Positions 9,280 through 16,720 of a DNA stretch of 64,000 nt are shown here, one piece after another. The notes below the pieces were generated by a model. It was given only the letters and a program-made list of their open reading frames with translations. It was not told the origin of the DNA and made no database searches. Where the stretch lies: positions 1 through 64,000 of the forward strand of contig NZ_PXXU01000008.1 in the NCBI RefSeq assembly GCF_003011925.2, in the 5' to 3' direction. Made by a program: the position numbers and the translations under genes. The stretch comes from Nitrosomonas supralitoralis (lineage in GTDB: Bacteria > Pseudomonadota > Gammaproteobacteria > Burkholderiales > Nitrosomonadaceae). Position 1 is the stretch's first letter. The number at the start of each line of letters is the position of its first letter.

Positions 9280-10111
9280 TCAGTGCTTACCTCCTGCAGA
9301 AAAAATGAGCGGGCTGTCCCAGGTATGTGGAGAAAAAGCTTCAGCCAGAGTAATTAGAATGGGTATGGTCACCAGCGCGGTAATTCGCTGAATTGAGTTG
9401 AAATATTGATGAAGCAATAATATTGCGATAAAAATTGTCACAAAAACGCAAGTACTGCCAGCATAACTACGAACAAACCTTTCCTTTGTAAAATTCGCAT
9501 AGGTAGTATTTTCTTTGCAAATCTTATGCCTGTTGGTTTGACAAGGCCATCTCTCACGCCATTGGCAATAATTGTAATCATAATTAACGGTAGCATATCG
9601 TGACTTTCGAGGTAAACTAATAATGAAATGAGTGCTAAATAACTGGCGATGAACTTTGTATAAAGCTAAATAGATGTAACTGGCCTATCTTCTGTTCTAT
9701 CAAACGAACGAAACATTACTGAAAGTGGCCTAATTTTATCCCTTAAAGGTGCTGCAAAGAATGTCAAAAATATGAGTGCACGCAATATCCATGGAAAATG
9801 TTGCTGCGCTATATGTGTTCAATCGTTGATGACAATGCCATTGGAAGAAAGAAAAATACGAAATGATTTGTCTTTCGTGTGTAGTCAATTTTAAGATTTC
9901 GATATATTACCAATAATCCGTTTATATAATGACTTGAAGATAGTAATGCGTAAGTGAAAGCGTGATGCAACCAATATTCTAGGGGGATACTCGTGCGACT
10001 CTGGAAAATAAAATTGCATTTTCTCCTGTGAGTATTCGTTTTTCCTGTATGCAAAAGATTATAAATGGCCAGTCGACATGGGGCTCCACGCAAAAACAGA
10101 GCTGCCACCAA
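9280..10111 (-). pseudogene. Broken membrane diacylglycerol/polyprenol-kinase or cytidylyltransferase-like gene
   Basis: No intact frame exists, but the minus strand reads as a membrane protein in at least three pieces. The first is open from 10111 to 9809. A second frame, from about 9800, has segments resembling LRALIFLTFFAAPLRDKIRP, then an in-frame TAG at 9668-9666, then ANGVRDGLVKPTGIRF. A third frame, from about 9510, ends FVRSYAGSTCVF ... LAEAFSPHTWDSPLIF with TGA at 9282-9280. The order and style match the phosphatidate cytidylyltransferase / diacylglycerol-polyprenol kinase superfamily C-terminus, recognised by eye only. Two or more frameshifts plus a stop make it non-functional as read. 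It borders the ceramidase and ceramide-type genes, which suggests a lost lipid-headgroup step. Confidence 0.5.
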
Positions 10112-10289
10112 TAATTGTTGTGTGATATAGGTCCGTTGTGATTAATTCATGTATTTCTGTTGATTAAAAACTCACAGCTTATATGGATAAAGAAGGCCTT
10201 GAGTCATTAAAATTTGTGTTGGTTTTTAACAATGTCGCGGCAGCGCAGGTAATTTCTCGCTGGTTTGATAAGGAATTCAGAATGATGCC

Positions 10290-11093
10290 ATGTTTTTTCG
10301 GATGAACATGCGGCGACATCTTTGGTTGATATGCGGACTATCAGTTGTGATCTTTATAATAGCTATGCTGCTCCCGTCCGTTCCACAGCCGGTCGAATAT
10401 CACGACTTTGCCGATCAGCGTAGCTTCCTTGGTATTCCTAATTTCAACGATGTAATATCCAACTTGGCTTTTTTGCTCAGTGGCGGCGCTGGTCTGATGT
10501 TCCTTTGGCGAGTTCAGAAAACTCCAACGCAAACCGCATTTTATAACCTCAAAGAAAGTCTGCCATACTGGGTGCTGTTTTTAAGCGTAACTTTGGTCGC
10601 ATTTGGTTCCATTTATTACCACTGGGCGCCGGATATCGATCGTTTGTTGTGGGATCGGGTACCCATTGTCATTGCCATTGCCGCGCTTCTGTCCGCGACG
10701 CTGATCGAGCGGATAAGCCCAGTCATAGGCTTTAAGGCATTACCTGTATTGGTGGTTTTGGCGATGATGAGTGTATTGTATTGGTATTGGACCGAACAGC
10801 AAGGCATTGGCAACCTGAACTTTTATATCGTTATGCAATATTATTCGATCCTGTTGATAGTCTGGATCTGCTCGCGCTTCCAATCGCGCTACAGCTTTGG
10901 CAATGATGTCCATCAGGTTATGGTGTTGTACGCGGTTGCGAAAGTGGCAGAGTTTTTGGATCGACCGATATTTGCCTGGACAGATGGCTGGATTAGCGGG
11001 CATACGCTAAAACACCTGATTGCTGCGTATGCCGCTTACCGGATTGTGCAGATATTGCGTAAGAGATTTTATTTTGATGGGGTTGTGCTATGA
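10290..11093 (+). CDS. Alkaline ceramidase-family (CREST) membrane protein
   Basis: A 267-residue protein with about seven hydrophobic segments. It has the polar pattern of the alkaline ceramidase/PAQR/Per1 (CREST) hydrolases: NFNDVISNLAF after the first helix, GSIYYHWAPD with His111, WDR (Asp122), and HTLKH (His238, His242) in the last helix, the presumed zinc ligands. Known members cut the amide bond of ceramides, and the yeast enzymes can also run in reverse and acylate the long-chain base. It lies directly upstream of a serine palmitoyltransferase-type cluster, which supports a sphingolipid role. The start is not decided: ATGs at 10290, 10302 and 10308 are all possible. Whether it degrades or makes ceramide is inference. 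Confidence 0.75.
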   Translation: MFFRMNMRRHLWLICGLSVVIFIIAMLLPSVPQPVEYHDFADQRSFLGIPNFNDVISNLAFLLSGGAGLMFLWRVQKTPTQTAFYNLKESLPYWVLFLSVTLVAFGSIYYHWAPDIDRLLWDRVPIVIAIAALLSATLIERISPVIGFKALPVLVVLAMMSVLYWYWTEQQGIGNLNFYIVMQYYSILLIVWICSRFQSRYSFGNDVHQVMVLYAVAKVAEFLDRPIFAWTDGWISGHTLKHLIAAYAAYRIVQILRKRFYFDGVVL

Positions 11094-11269
11094 ATTCCTT
11101 CCCTAAAGAATATCGTGACGTTCCAGACTAAGGTTTTGTATATCAGTTGCAGAAAGAGGAGAATGAATGTTCGAGGCATCAATGTCGACTCTGAAAAAGG
11201 ATCGATCAAAAAATCGATAGAACCAAATTGTAAATCGATCAGCGTTCTCATAGCTCTATTTGAACAAAT

Positions 11270-11291
11270 GTTGTATTGGTACAACACCAAT
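11270..11291. promoter_or_regulatory. Overlapping palindromes, candidate operator
   Basis: Two perfect dyads overlap: GTTGTA-TTGG-TACAAC at 11270-11285 and ATTGGT-ACAAC-ACCAAT at 11275-11291. They end 12 bases before a TTGACA box, a position suited to a regulator of the acyl-AMP ligase/ceramide genes. Size and symmetry resemble TetR- or GntR-type operators, but no regulator gene lies nearby and the binding protein is unknown. Confidence 0.4.
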
Positions 11292-11302
11292 CTAATATTG
11301 CC

Positions 11303-11329
11303 TTGACAGTAAAAAGCACCTTATATAAG
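11303..11329 (+). promoter_or_regulatory. Candidate sigma-70 promoter for the lipid operon
   Basis: A perfect -35 box TTGACA (11303-11308) and a TATAAG -10 box (11324-11329) are separated by 15 bases, shorter than the preferred 17. It lies about 190 bases before the acyl-AMP ligase start and just after the palindromes at 11270-11291. Low to moderate support. Confidence 0.35.
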
Positions 11330-11516
11330 CTTCTGAGTGGTCAAATATGACACACTTATATTTGTTAAGCAATGTCAGCGGTAGGCGTTTAAATGAAAAT
11401 TTCCAGCCAGAAAAATATGTATTATTTAAAATTGAATATAAAAATTGGCACGCTCAACCGAGTTTCTTGCAAAAAAAAAGAAAAATGACAAGTACAATTA
11501 CTTCGAGGGGAAGATC

Positions 11517-13340
11517 TTGAGTTCGACAATAACCAAGTTGAACGCTCCGCTAACGCAAGCGTTTGATTTTCAGCCTTCAAGCGAATTGCATCTAACACCG
11601 ACACCGACACTCAATACGCTAATTCAGCAGTTAGCTGGTTTTGATACACTAACAAGCGCTTTAGAATATGCAGCGAAGGGGATAACGGGGTATAATTTTT
11701 ATGACGCGAAGGGAAATGTACGTTCAGTTTTGCCATACAAGACACTTAGGCAGAACGCTCGTATTTTAGCTCAACGTATATCTGGCTTTGATTTGCCCGG
11801 TGGTAGCCGGGTTGCAATCATCGCTGATACCTCCCCGGAATTTGTTGAATTGTTTTTTGCGTGCCGCTATGCCGGGTTAGTTCCATTTGCAATGCCAGTT
11901 CCAGTTAATCTTGGAAGCCATGCAATATATGTACAGCAATTGAGAGGTATGCTTGAAAGTAGTCAGGCGAGTATTGCGCTAGCTAATATTGATTACATTA
12001 ATTTTCTTGAAGAAGCCGTAACGGGTGTTGCCAGCATACGGTGGGCAGGGACGCCAGGAAAATTGAGTGAGCTTCCTGTCAGTGATGTTGTGTTGCAACC
12101 TAATGATCCTGATGAGACTGCATATTTACAATTCACATCGGGCAGTACTCGTACCCCGCGGGGTGTGGTTATAACCGAGCGCGCCTTGATGTGTAATTTG
12201 CAAGGGATCGTGCGTAACGGTTTGGAAATTAAACCTGATGATCGTTCTGCATCCTGGCTGCCGTTTTATCATGATATGGGATTGGTTGGGCTGGTTCTGG
12301 CTCCAATGGTTACGCAGATTTCAGTTGATTATTTAGCGACGAGGGATTTTGCAATTCGTCCTTTACAGTGGTTGCGCTTAATCAGTCGGAATCGCTGTAC
12401 GATTGCATTCAGTCAACCATTTGGCCTTAAGCTATGTACTCTTCGTGTACGGGAATCTGATCTTAATGAATTAGACTTAAGTTGTTGGCGAGCGGCTGGT
12501 ATTGGCGCAGAAATGATTCGCCCTGAAACTTTAAGAAACTTCTCCGAAAAATTTGCATCGGCAGGTTTCGATGAAAGTGCCTTTTTGCCATGCTATGGAC
12601 TTGCAGAATCGACACTTGCTGTTACATTTTCAAAAATTAATCAGGGATGTAATAGTCTGAAAGTGGATAGTAAGACGCTGATTGATAAGAAATTGGCTGT
12701 AAGGCTGCAAGCTGATGGTAGGAAGCAGAATGAATTTGTAAATTGTGGACGTCCACTGCCTGGGCATATCGTTAAGATAGTTGATGAGGATGGCCATCAA
12801 CTATCTGAAATGATGGTTGGCAGTGTGCTGGTGAAAGGTGATAGCGTAATGACTGGCTATTACAATAATCCGGAAGAAACGAGCAAAGCACTTAGGCCTG
12901 GAAATTGGCTGGATACCGGTGATATTGGTTTTCTGTTTGAAGGTGATTTGTTTATAACTGGACGTCGCACCGATGTGATTATCGTTAACGGTCGCAATAT
13001 TCGAGCGCAAGATATCGAAGAGTTGGCTGAGCAGCAACCAGAAGTTAGATCACGAGAGGCATCTGCTTTCGGAGTCAATGGTGAAGATGGTACAACGACG
13101 ATTGTGCTGGTAATTGAATGTAGGCTTACCTCTACACCAGAGCGTCAGTCATTGGTTACCAGATTGCAACAGCTTGTTTATATGGCATTTGGAGTCAATT
13201 GTGTGGTTGAGCTTGTGCCACCACATACTCTGCCAAGAACTTCGTCTGGTAAGCTTTCGCGTTTTGCGGCTAGACAAGGGTATATTCAAAGAACGAAATT
13301 GGTAGATCAATTATCTTTTGTAGAGTCTGGTGACAGATAA
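11517..13340 (+). CDS. Fatty acyl-AMP ligase (FAAL/acyl-ACP synthetase type)
   Basis: An adenylate-forming enzyme of 607 residues that activates a fatty acid as acyl-AMP, probably for loading onto the acyl carrier protein encoded two genes downstream. Motifs are the ATP loop FTSGSTRTPRGV (about 206-217), SWLPFYHDMGL typical of FadD32-like FAALs, YGLAEST, LDTGDIGFLFEGDLFITGR and a C-terminal PRTSSGKLSR. I chose the TTG start at 11517 because GAGGGG (11505-11510) lies 6 bases upstream. A farther TTG at 11445 would add 24 lysine-rich residues with no ribosome binding site. Six bases separate it from the reductase gene. In sphingolipid clusters such an enzyme supplies the acyl donor; that role here is inferred from context. 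Confidence 0.88.
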   Translation: MSSTITKLNAPLTQAFDFQPSSELHLTPTPTLNTLIQQLAGFDTLTSALEYAAKGITGYNFYDAKGNVRSVLPYKTLRQNARILAQRISGFDLPGGSRVAIIADTSPEFVELFFACRYAGLVPFAMPVPVNLGSHAIYVQQLRGMLESSQASIALANIDYINFLEEAVTGVASIRWAGTPGKLSELPVSDVVLQPNDPDETAYLQFTSGSTRTPRGVVITERALMCNLQGIVRNGLEIKPDDRSASWLPFYHDMGLVGLVLAPMVTQISVDYLATRDFAIRPLQWLRLISRNRCTIAFSQPFGLKLCTLRVRESDLNELDLSCWRAAGIGAEMIRPETLRNFSEKFASAGFDESAFLPCYGLAESTLAVTFSKINQGCNSLKVDSKTLIDKKLAVRLQADGRKQNEFVNCGRPLPGHIVKIVDEDGHQLSEMMVGSVLVKGDSVMTGYYNNPEETSKALRPGNWLDTGDIGFLFEGDLFITGRRTDVIIVNGRNIRAQDIEELAEQQPEVRSREASAFGVNGEDGTTTIVLVIECRLTSTPERQSLVTRLQQLVYMAFGVNCVVELVPPHTLPRTSSGKLSRFAARQGYIQRTKLVDQLSFVESGDR

Positions 13341-13345
13341 AAGAA

Positions 13346-14260
13346 ATGCAAAAATTAGTAGCTGTAACAGGTGCTACTGGTTTTATTGGCAGCGTACTCA
13401 TTCAAAGGCTAATTCTGGATGGCTGGATAGTTCGTGCACTTACTCGAACTATCCGCTTCTCAGATACTGAATCTCTTCAGTGGATCCAAGGTGATTTAGA
13501 AAACTTAAGTGCATTACATCGCCTTGTGGATGGTGTGGCATATGTAGTCCATTGTGCTGCAACAGTAAGAGGAAGTTCTTTTCAAGAATTTGAGCGCACC
13601 AACATTACAGGCACAGAAAATATCTTGTGCGTCCTTGCTAAACAAAAACATTTTCCACGTTTTCTACTTATTTCTTCCTTAGCCGCACGTCAGCCAGAGT
13701 TATCTTGGTATGCTCAAAGCAAGTATTTGTCAGAACAGAAACTGATTGAATTCTCAGATCAACTGCAATGGGCAATCTTTCGCCCTACAGCGGTATATGG
13801 TCCGGGTGACAAGGAAATGAAGCCGCTTTTTCAATCCATGTATCGTGGATTTTTTCCAGTTGTTGGAGAAAATCAAAATCGGTTTGGACTAATACATGTA
13901 TATGATCTGGTCGCGGCTATTCATGTCTGGCTTAATTCTGAAAGAATAATCAATGGCGTATTTGAACTCGATGACGGTACTCCAGAAGGATATAGTTATC
14001 AGAGTCTTAGGGTAATAGCTCAGCAAGTATGGAAGCGCCCGGTGCATTTTATTGCGATTCCAAATTTGCTTATTCGGTGTATTGCATTGACAAATCTATG
14101 GCTTGGTCGCTTCTTTAGATATTCACCCATGCTGACTCCAGGAAAAGTTAATGAATTACAGCATGAAGACTGGGTGTGCAATAATACCCCCTTAATTAAT
14201 GCCTTACCAGAATGGCGTCCGAGAATTCGTTTACAAGATGTATTATCTGAAGTAATCTAA
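13346..14260 (+). CDS. NAD(P)-dependent epimerase/reductase, candidate ceramide reductase (CerR-like)
   Basis: A 304-residue extended short-chain dehydrogenase. It has the Rossmann loop GATGFIG (9-15), a conserved HCAATVRG (69-76) and the catalytic YxxxK pair Tyr122/Lys126 in WYAQSKYLSEQ. The fold covers sugar epimerases, 3-beta-HSD-like steroid enzymes and the bacterial ceramide reductase CerR, which reduces 3-keto-ceramide. Its place between an acyl-AMP ligase and an ACP-serine palmitoyltransferase pair makes the CerR-like role the best guess. Sequence motifs alone show only an NAD(P)-dependent enzyme acting on a hydroxyl or keto group. Confidence 0.75.
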   Translation: MQKLVAVTGATGFIGSVLIQRLILDGWIVRALTRTIRFSDTESLQWIQGDLENLSALHRLVDGVAYVVHCAATVRGSSFQEFERTNITGTENILCVLAKQKHFPRFLLISSLAARQPELSWYAQSKYLSEQKLIEFSDQLQWAIFRPTAVYGPGDKEMKPLFQSMYRGFFPVVGENQNRFGLIHVYDLVAAIHVWLNSERIINGVFELDDGTPEGYSYQSLRVIAQQVWKRPVHFIAIPNLLIRCIALTNLWLGRFFRYSPMLTPGKVNELQHEDWVCNNTPLINALPEWRPRIRLQDVLSEVI

Positions 14261-14289
14261 CTTCAAAATTAACTAAGCTGAAATAACCT

Positions 14290-14547
14290 ATGACTGAAAG
14301 TAATTATGATGAGATCATGCAGTTGCTCTGTGACCGCCTTAGAGATTTGGCCAGTACCGATGTCTTAATCACCCCAGAAACAAACCTGATCAACCAATTA
14401 TCGATTGATTCCATTAAATTACTCAATCTGATTATGGAAATTGAAGATACTTTTGATATTTCAATTCCTATAAATGCATTGACAGATGTTCAAACAGTTG
14501 GTGAATTAGTTGACTTGGTGCATAAAATTAAAACGACATCATCATAA
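14290..14547 (+). CDS. Acyl carrier protein
   Basis: An 85-residue carrier protein. The phosphopantetheine serine is Ser41 in SIDSIKLLNL, followed by the acidic helix IMEIEDTFDI typical of ACPs. It is not the housekeeping ACP: the usual DSLDTVEL context is replaced. It overlaps the next gene by one base (TAATG), so the two are translationally coupled. A dedicated ACP next to serine palmitoyltransferase is a known arrangement in bacterial sphingolipid clusters, where it carries the acyl chain for condensation with serine. The particular acyl chain is not known. Confidence 0.92.
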   Translation: MTESNYDEIMQLLCDRLRDLASTDVLITPETNLINQLSIDSIKLLNLIMEIEDTFDISIPINALTDVQTVGELVDLVHKIKTTSS

Positions 14548-15740
14548 TGAATTTACTTGAGAAGTTAGATGCTGCTGCAGCAGCAAGAAAAGCACTTTTA
14601 CCTAATGGAATTGGTGCTTTCGGTATTCCAATCGAAGAGGTTTTTTCTGCTACTGAGGCCAGAATTGGAGATCGCCGCGTACTTCTGATGGGCACAAATA
14701 ATTACCTGGGATTAACTTTTGATCCTGAATGCATTCGTGCGGCGCACGAGGCGATTGATAAAGAAGGAACAGGTACCACAGGTTCACGGATGGCGAATGG
14801 CAGTTATTTTGGCCACCGGGCATTAGAGAGAGAATTTGCCGATTTTTATCAATGTAGCTCGGGTATTGTTTTTACAACGGGCTATCAAGCGAACTTAGGT
14901 ACCATCTCTGGTCTAGTGGGTCCGGGTGATACGGTTCTAATTGATGGTGATTCTCACGCAAGTATTTTCGATGGTTGTATTCTCAGTGGCGCGGATATTA
15001 TTCGTTTCAAACATAATGACATGGTCGACATGGAGAAACGGTTGCGCCGTCTGGGTGATAGTGCTGAAACTACGCTAATTATTGCTGAAGGCATCTATAG
15101 TATGCTTGGAGATCAGGCGCCCTTGTCCGATATCGTACAATTGAAAAATAAGTATGGTGGCATATTACTGCTTGATGAGGCTCACTCGCTTGGCGTTCTA
15201 GGTAAAACAGGTCAAGGTCTTGTTGAAGCAACGGGCTTGTTAGATGAGGTTGATTTTATTACTGGAACTTTTAGTAAAAGCTTATGCAGTATTGGCGGGT
15301 TTTGTGTAAGTAATCACCCGCAGCTCGAACAATTACGGTATGTCAGCCATCCCTATATTTTTACTGCATCTCCATCACCGGCAACAATTGCCTCAACTCG
15401 GGCCGCCTTGGAATTGCTTAGAAAAGGAACTCATTTGCGCGACAAATTATGGAGCAATTGTCAGCAACTCTATTCACAGCTTAAAGAAATTGGCTATCAG
15501 CTAGGTCCGGATCCTGGTCCAGTCATTGCTGCTGTTGTTGAAACGCCACAACAAGCGCTGTTACTCTGGCAACAGTTACTCGAGCATAATATTTATGTAA
15601 ATCTGATTTTGCCGCCAGCAGCACCCGAAGGTAAATCGCTCGTGCGTTGCAGCGTGAATGCTGCGCATACAGCGGAACAAATTGGATATGTAGGTGATAC
15701 TTTTGCTAAGTTGTATAAAATGATAAACGTATCATCATGA
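14547..15740 (+). CDS. spt: Serine palmitoyltransferase-type alpha-oxoamine synthase
   Basis: A 397-residue PLP enzyme of the alpha-oxoamine synthase family. It condenses an acyl thioester with an amino acid; for serine the product is 3-ketosphinganine. The PLP lysine is Lys244 in GTFSKSL, the Asp/His pair is in LLDEAHSLG (210, 213), and the stacking His137 is in DGDSHASI. Over KBL or BioF, several stretches match the remembered Sphingomonas serine palmitoyltransferase: NNYLGLTFDP, PYIFTASPSPA, the late YVNLILPPAAPEG and RCSVNAAHT. It lacks a membrane anchor, like other bacterial SPTs. It is coupled to the ACP gene and downstream of acyl ligase and reductase genes, which supports ceramide synthesis over biotin or threonine metabolism. 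Confidence 0.87.
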   Translation: MNLLEKLDAAAAARKALLPNGIGAFGIPIEEVFSATEARIGDRRVLLMGTNNYLGLTFDPECIRAAHEAIDKEGTGTTGSRMANGSYFGHRALEREFADFYQCSSGIVFTTGYQANLGTISGLVGPGDTVLIDGDSHASIFDGCILSGADIIRFKHNDMVDMEKRLRRLGDSAETTLIIAEGIYSMLGDQAPLSDIVQLKNKYGGILLLDEAHSLGVLGKTGQGLVEATGLLDEVDFITGTFSKSLCSIGGFCVSNHPQLEQLRYVSHPYIFTASPSPATIASTRAALELLRKGTHLRDKLWSNCQQLYSQLKEIGYQLGPDPGPVIAAVVETPQQALLLWQQLLEHNIYVNLILPPAAPEGKSLVRCSVNAAHTAEQIGYVGDTFAKLYKMINVSS

Positions 15741-15878
15741 ATAGATTTCTGTTTTGATGGGAATTTGGGAATTGACGTGTCTGCCAGTTTTGTTGAAAAA
15801 TAACATCTTATAAACAAACTCTTTGTCCTGGATCGTACATTGGACTGTGTATACTTAATTCTTACATGAGGTCTCACG

Positions 15879-16529
15879 ATGAAAATAATGCAAGGGTTGG
15901 CCTTAACATTATTTTCCTTACTTTTGCATAGTTATACTCTGGCGACAAGTATTGTGTACGATGGATTTAACTGTCTGAATGCAGTTGATGCCAATGATCC
16001 CACCCCTGGCATTACTCGAGTACAAAGTAAATTTGAGGTCATAGAAATTGTCGGAGAAGGAATATATCGTTTAAGCCTAACAGGCGGCATCCCCCGTTTT
16101 GTTAATAACAATCAGAATGTGTGTATTGATGGTGCAACGGCAATTGGATACTCGGGAATTCCTGATGTAGACGGATTTCCGCGTCCGCTGGAATCCATCG
16201 ATGCCACAGCCTATTTCAATGGACAGGAATTGGTGATTGTCATCAGTTCAATGTATACAGACCTGAGCGCAACAAGAAGTAATCCCTTTTTGCCTTTTGC
16301 TACGAGCAAAATATTTGCCATAACAAACACGCTCATCTTGGAGTTTAATTCTGATTCTGCTTCGTTTAAGTTGAAGAAAATTATAAGTAACCGTGGATTC
16401 ACGCAGACTAAAGAATCAAGAAACTTAATACCGTTTCTGGAGACAATTCTGCCATCATTTAATGAGACGCCACAGGACAAACCCAGGATACTTACTCCGG
16501 CGTCTAATATAGACTTCTCGTTGCAGTAA
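15879..16529 (+). CDS. Unknown exported protein
   Basis: I do not recognise the family. The 216-residue product starts with a plausible signal peptide (MKIMQGLALTLFSLLLHSYTLA, cleavage near residue 23). A beta-rich domain follows, with two cysteines that could pair (about residues 30 and 87), and a low-complexity tail ending NIDFSLQ. It begins 138 bases after the serine palmitoyltransferase gene in the same direction, and AUG with GAGGTC upstream supports the start. Whether it belongs to the lipid operon is open; the gap is large enough for its own promoter. Confidence 0.65.
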   Translation: MKIMQGLALTLFSLLLHSYTLATSIVYDGFNCLNAVDANDPTPGITRVQSKFEVIEIVGEGIYRLSLTGGIPRFVNNNQNVCIDGATAIGYSGIPDVDGFPRPLESIDATAYFNGQELVIVISSMYTDLSATRSNPFLPFATSKIFAITNTLILEFNSDSASFKLKKIISNRGFTQTKESRNLIPFLETILPSFNETPQDKPRILTPASNIDFSLQ

Positions 16530-16720
16530 ATAATCGCACAATTGCCTAGGCACGAAAGAACAGTGAAACGGTTATGAAAAGATGCCGAGTCATCATTCAA
16601 TACTGGCAGTGTGTGGATCGCAAGGCTTCAAAACAAATTTATTCTTAATTCATCGATTTTATTTCCTCTACATGATCAATTGACTTACGTTTGCCGTTAT
16701 GGAAATAAAAGCGTTCATTC

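Larger units (their letters stand above)
11094..11516. other. Non-coding stretch upstream of the acyl-AMP ligase
   Basis: No convincing gene. It holds three ATCGAT boxes between about 11200 and 11240, a palindromic patch at 11270-11291 and a possible promoter at 11303-11329. It is the likely control region of the downstream lipid operon. Confidence 0.5.

Noticed and set aside
9809-10111. 100-residue minus-strand frame as a separate gene
   Set aside because: It is better read as one surviving piece of a broken membrane protein that continues in other frames to 9280.
11115-11306. 63-residue plus-strand frame before the acyl-AMP ligase
   Set aside because: It has no ribosome binding site and overlaps the palindromic and promoter-like sequence.
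11446-11462. TGGCAC as a sigma-54 promoter element
   Set aside because: The matching TTGC box at the required distance is absent, and the site is at the start of the gene.
15879-16529. Exported protein as a ceramide transporter
   Set aside because: No similarity to lipid-transfer folds is visible; the link is position only.
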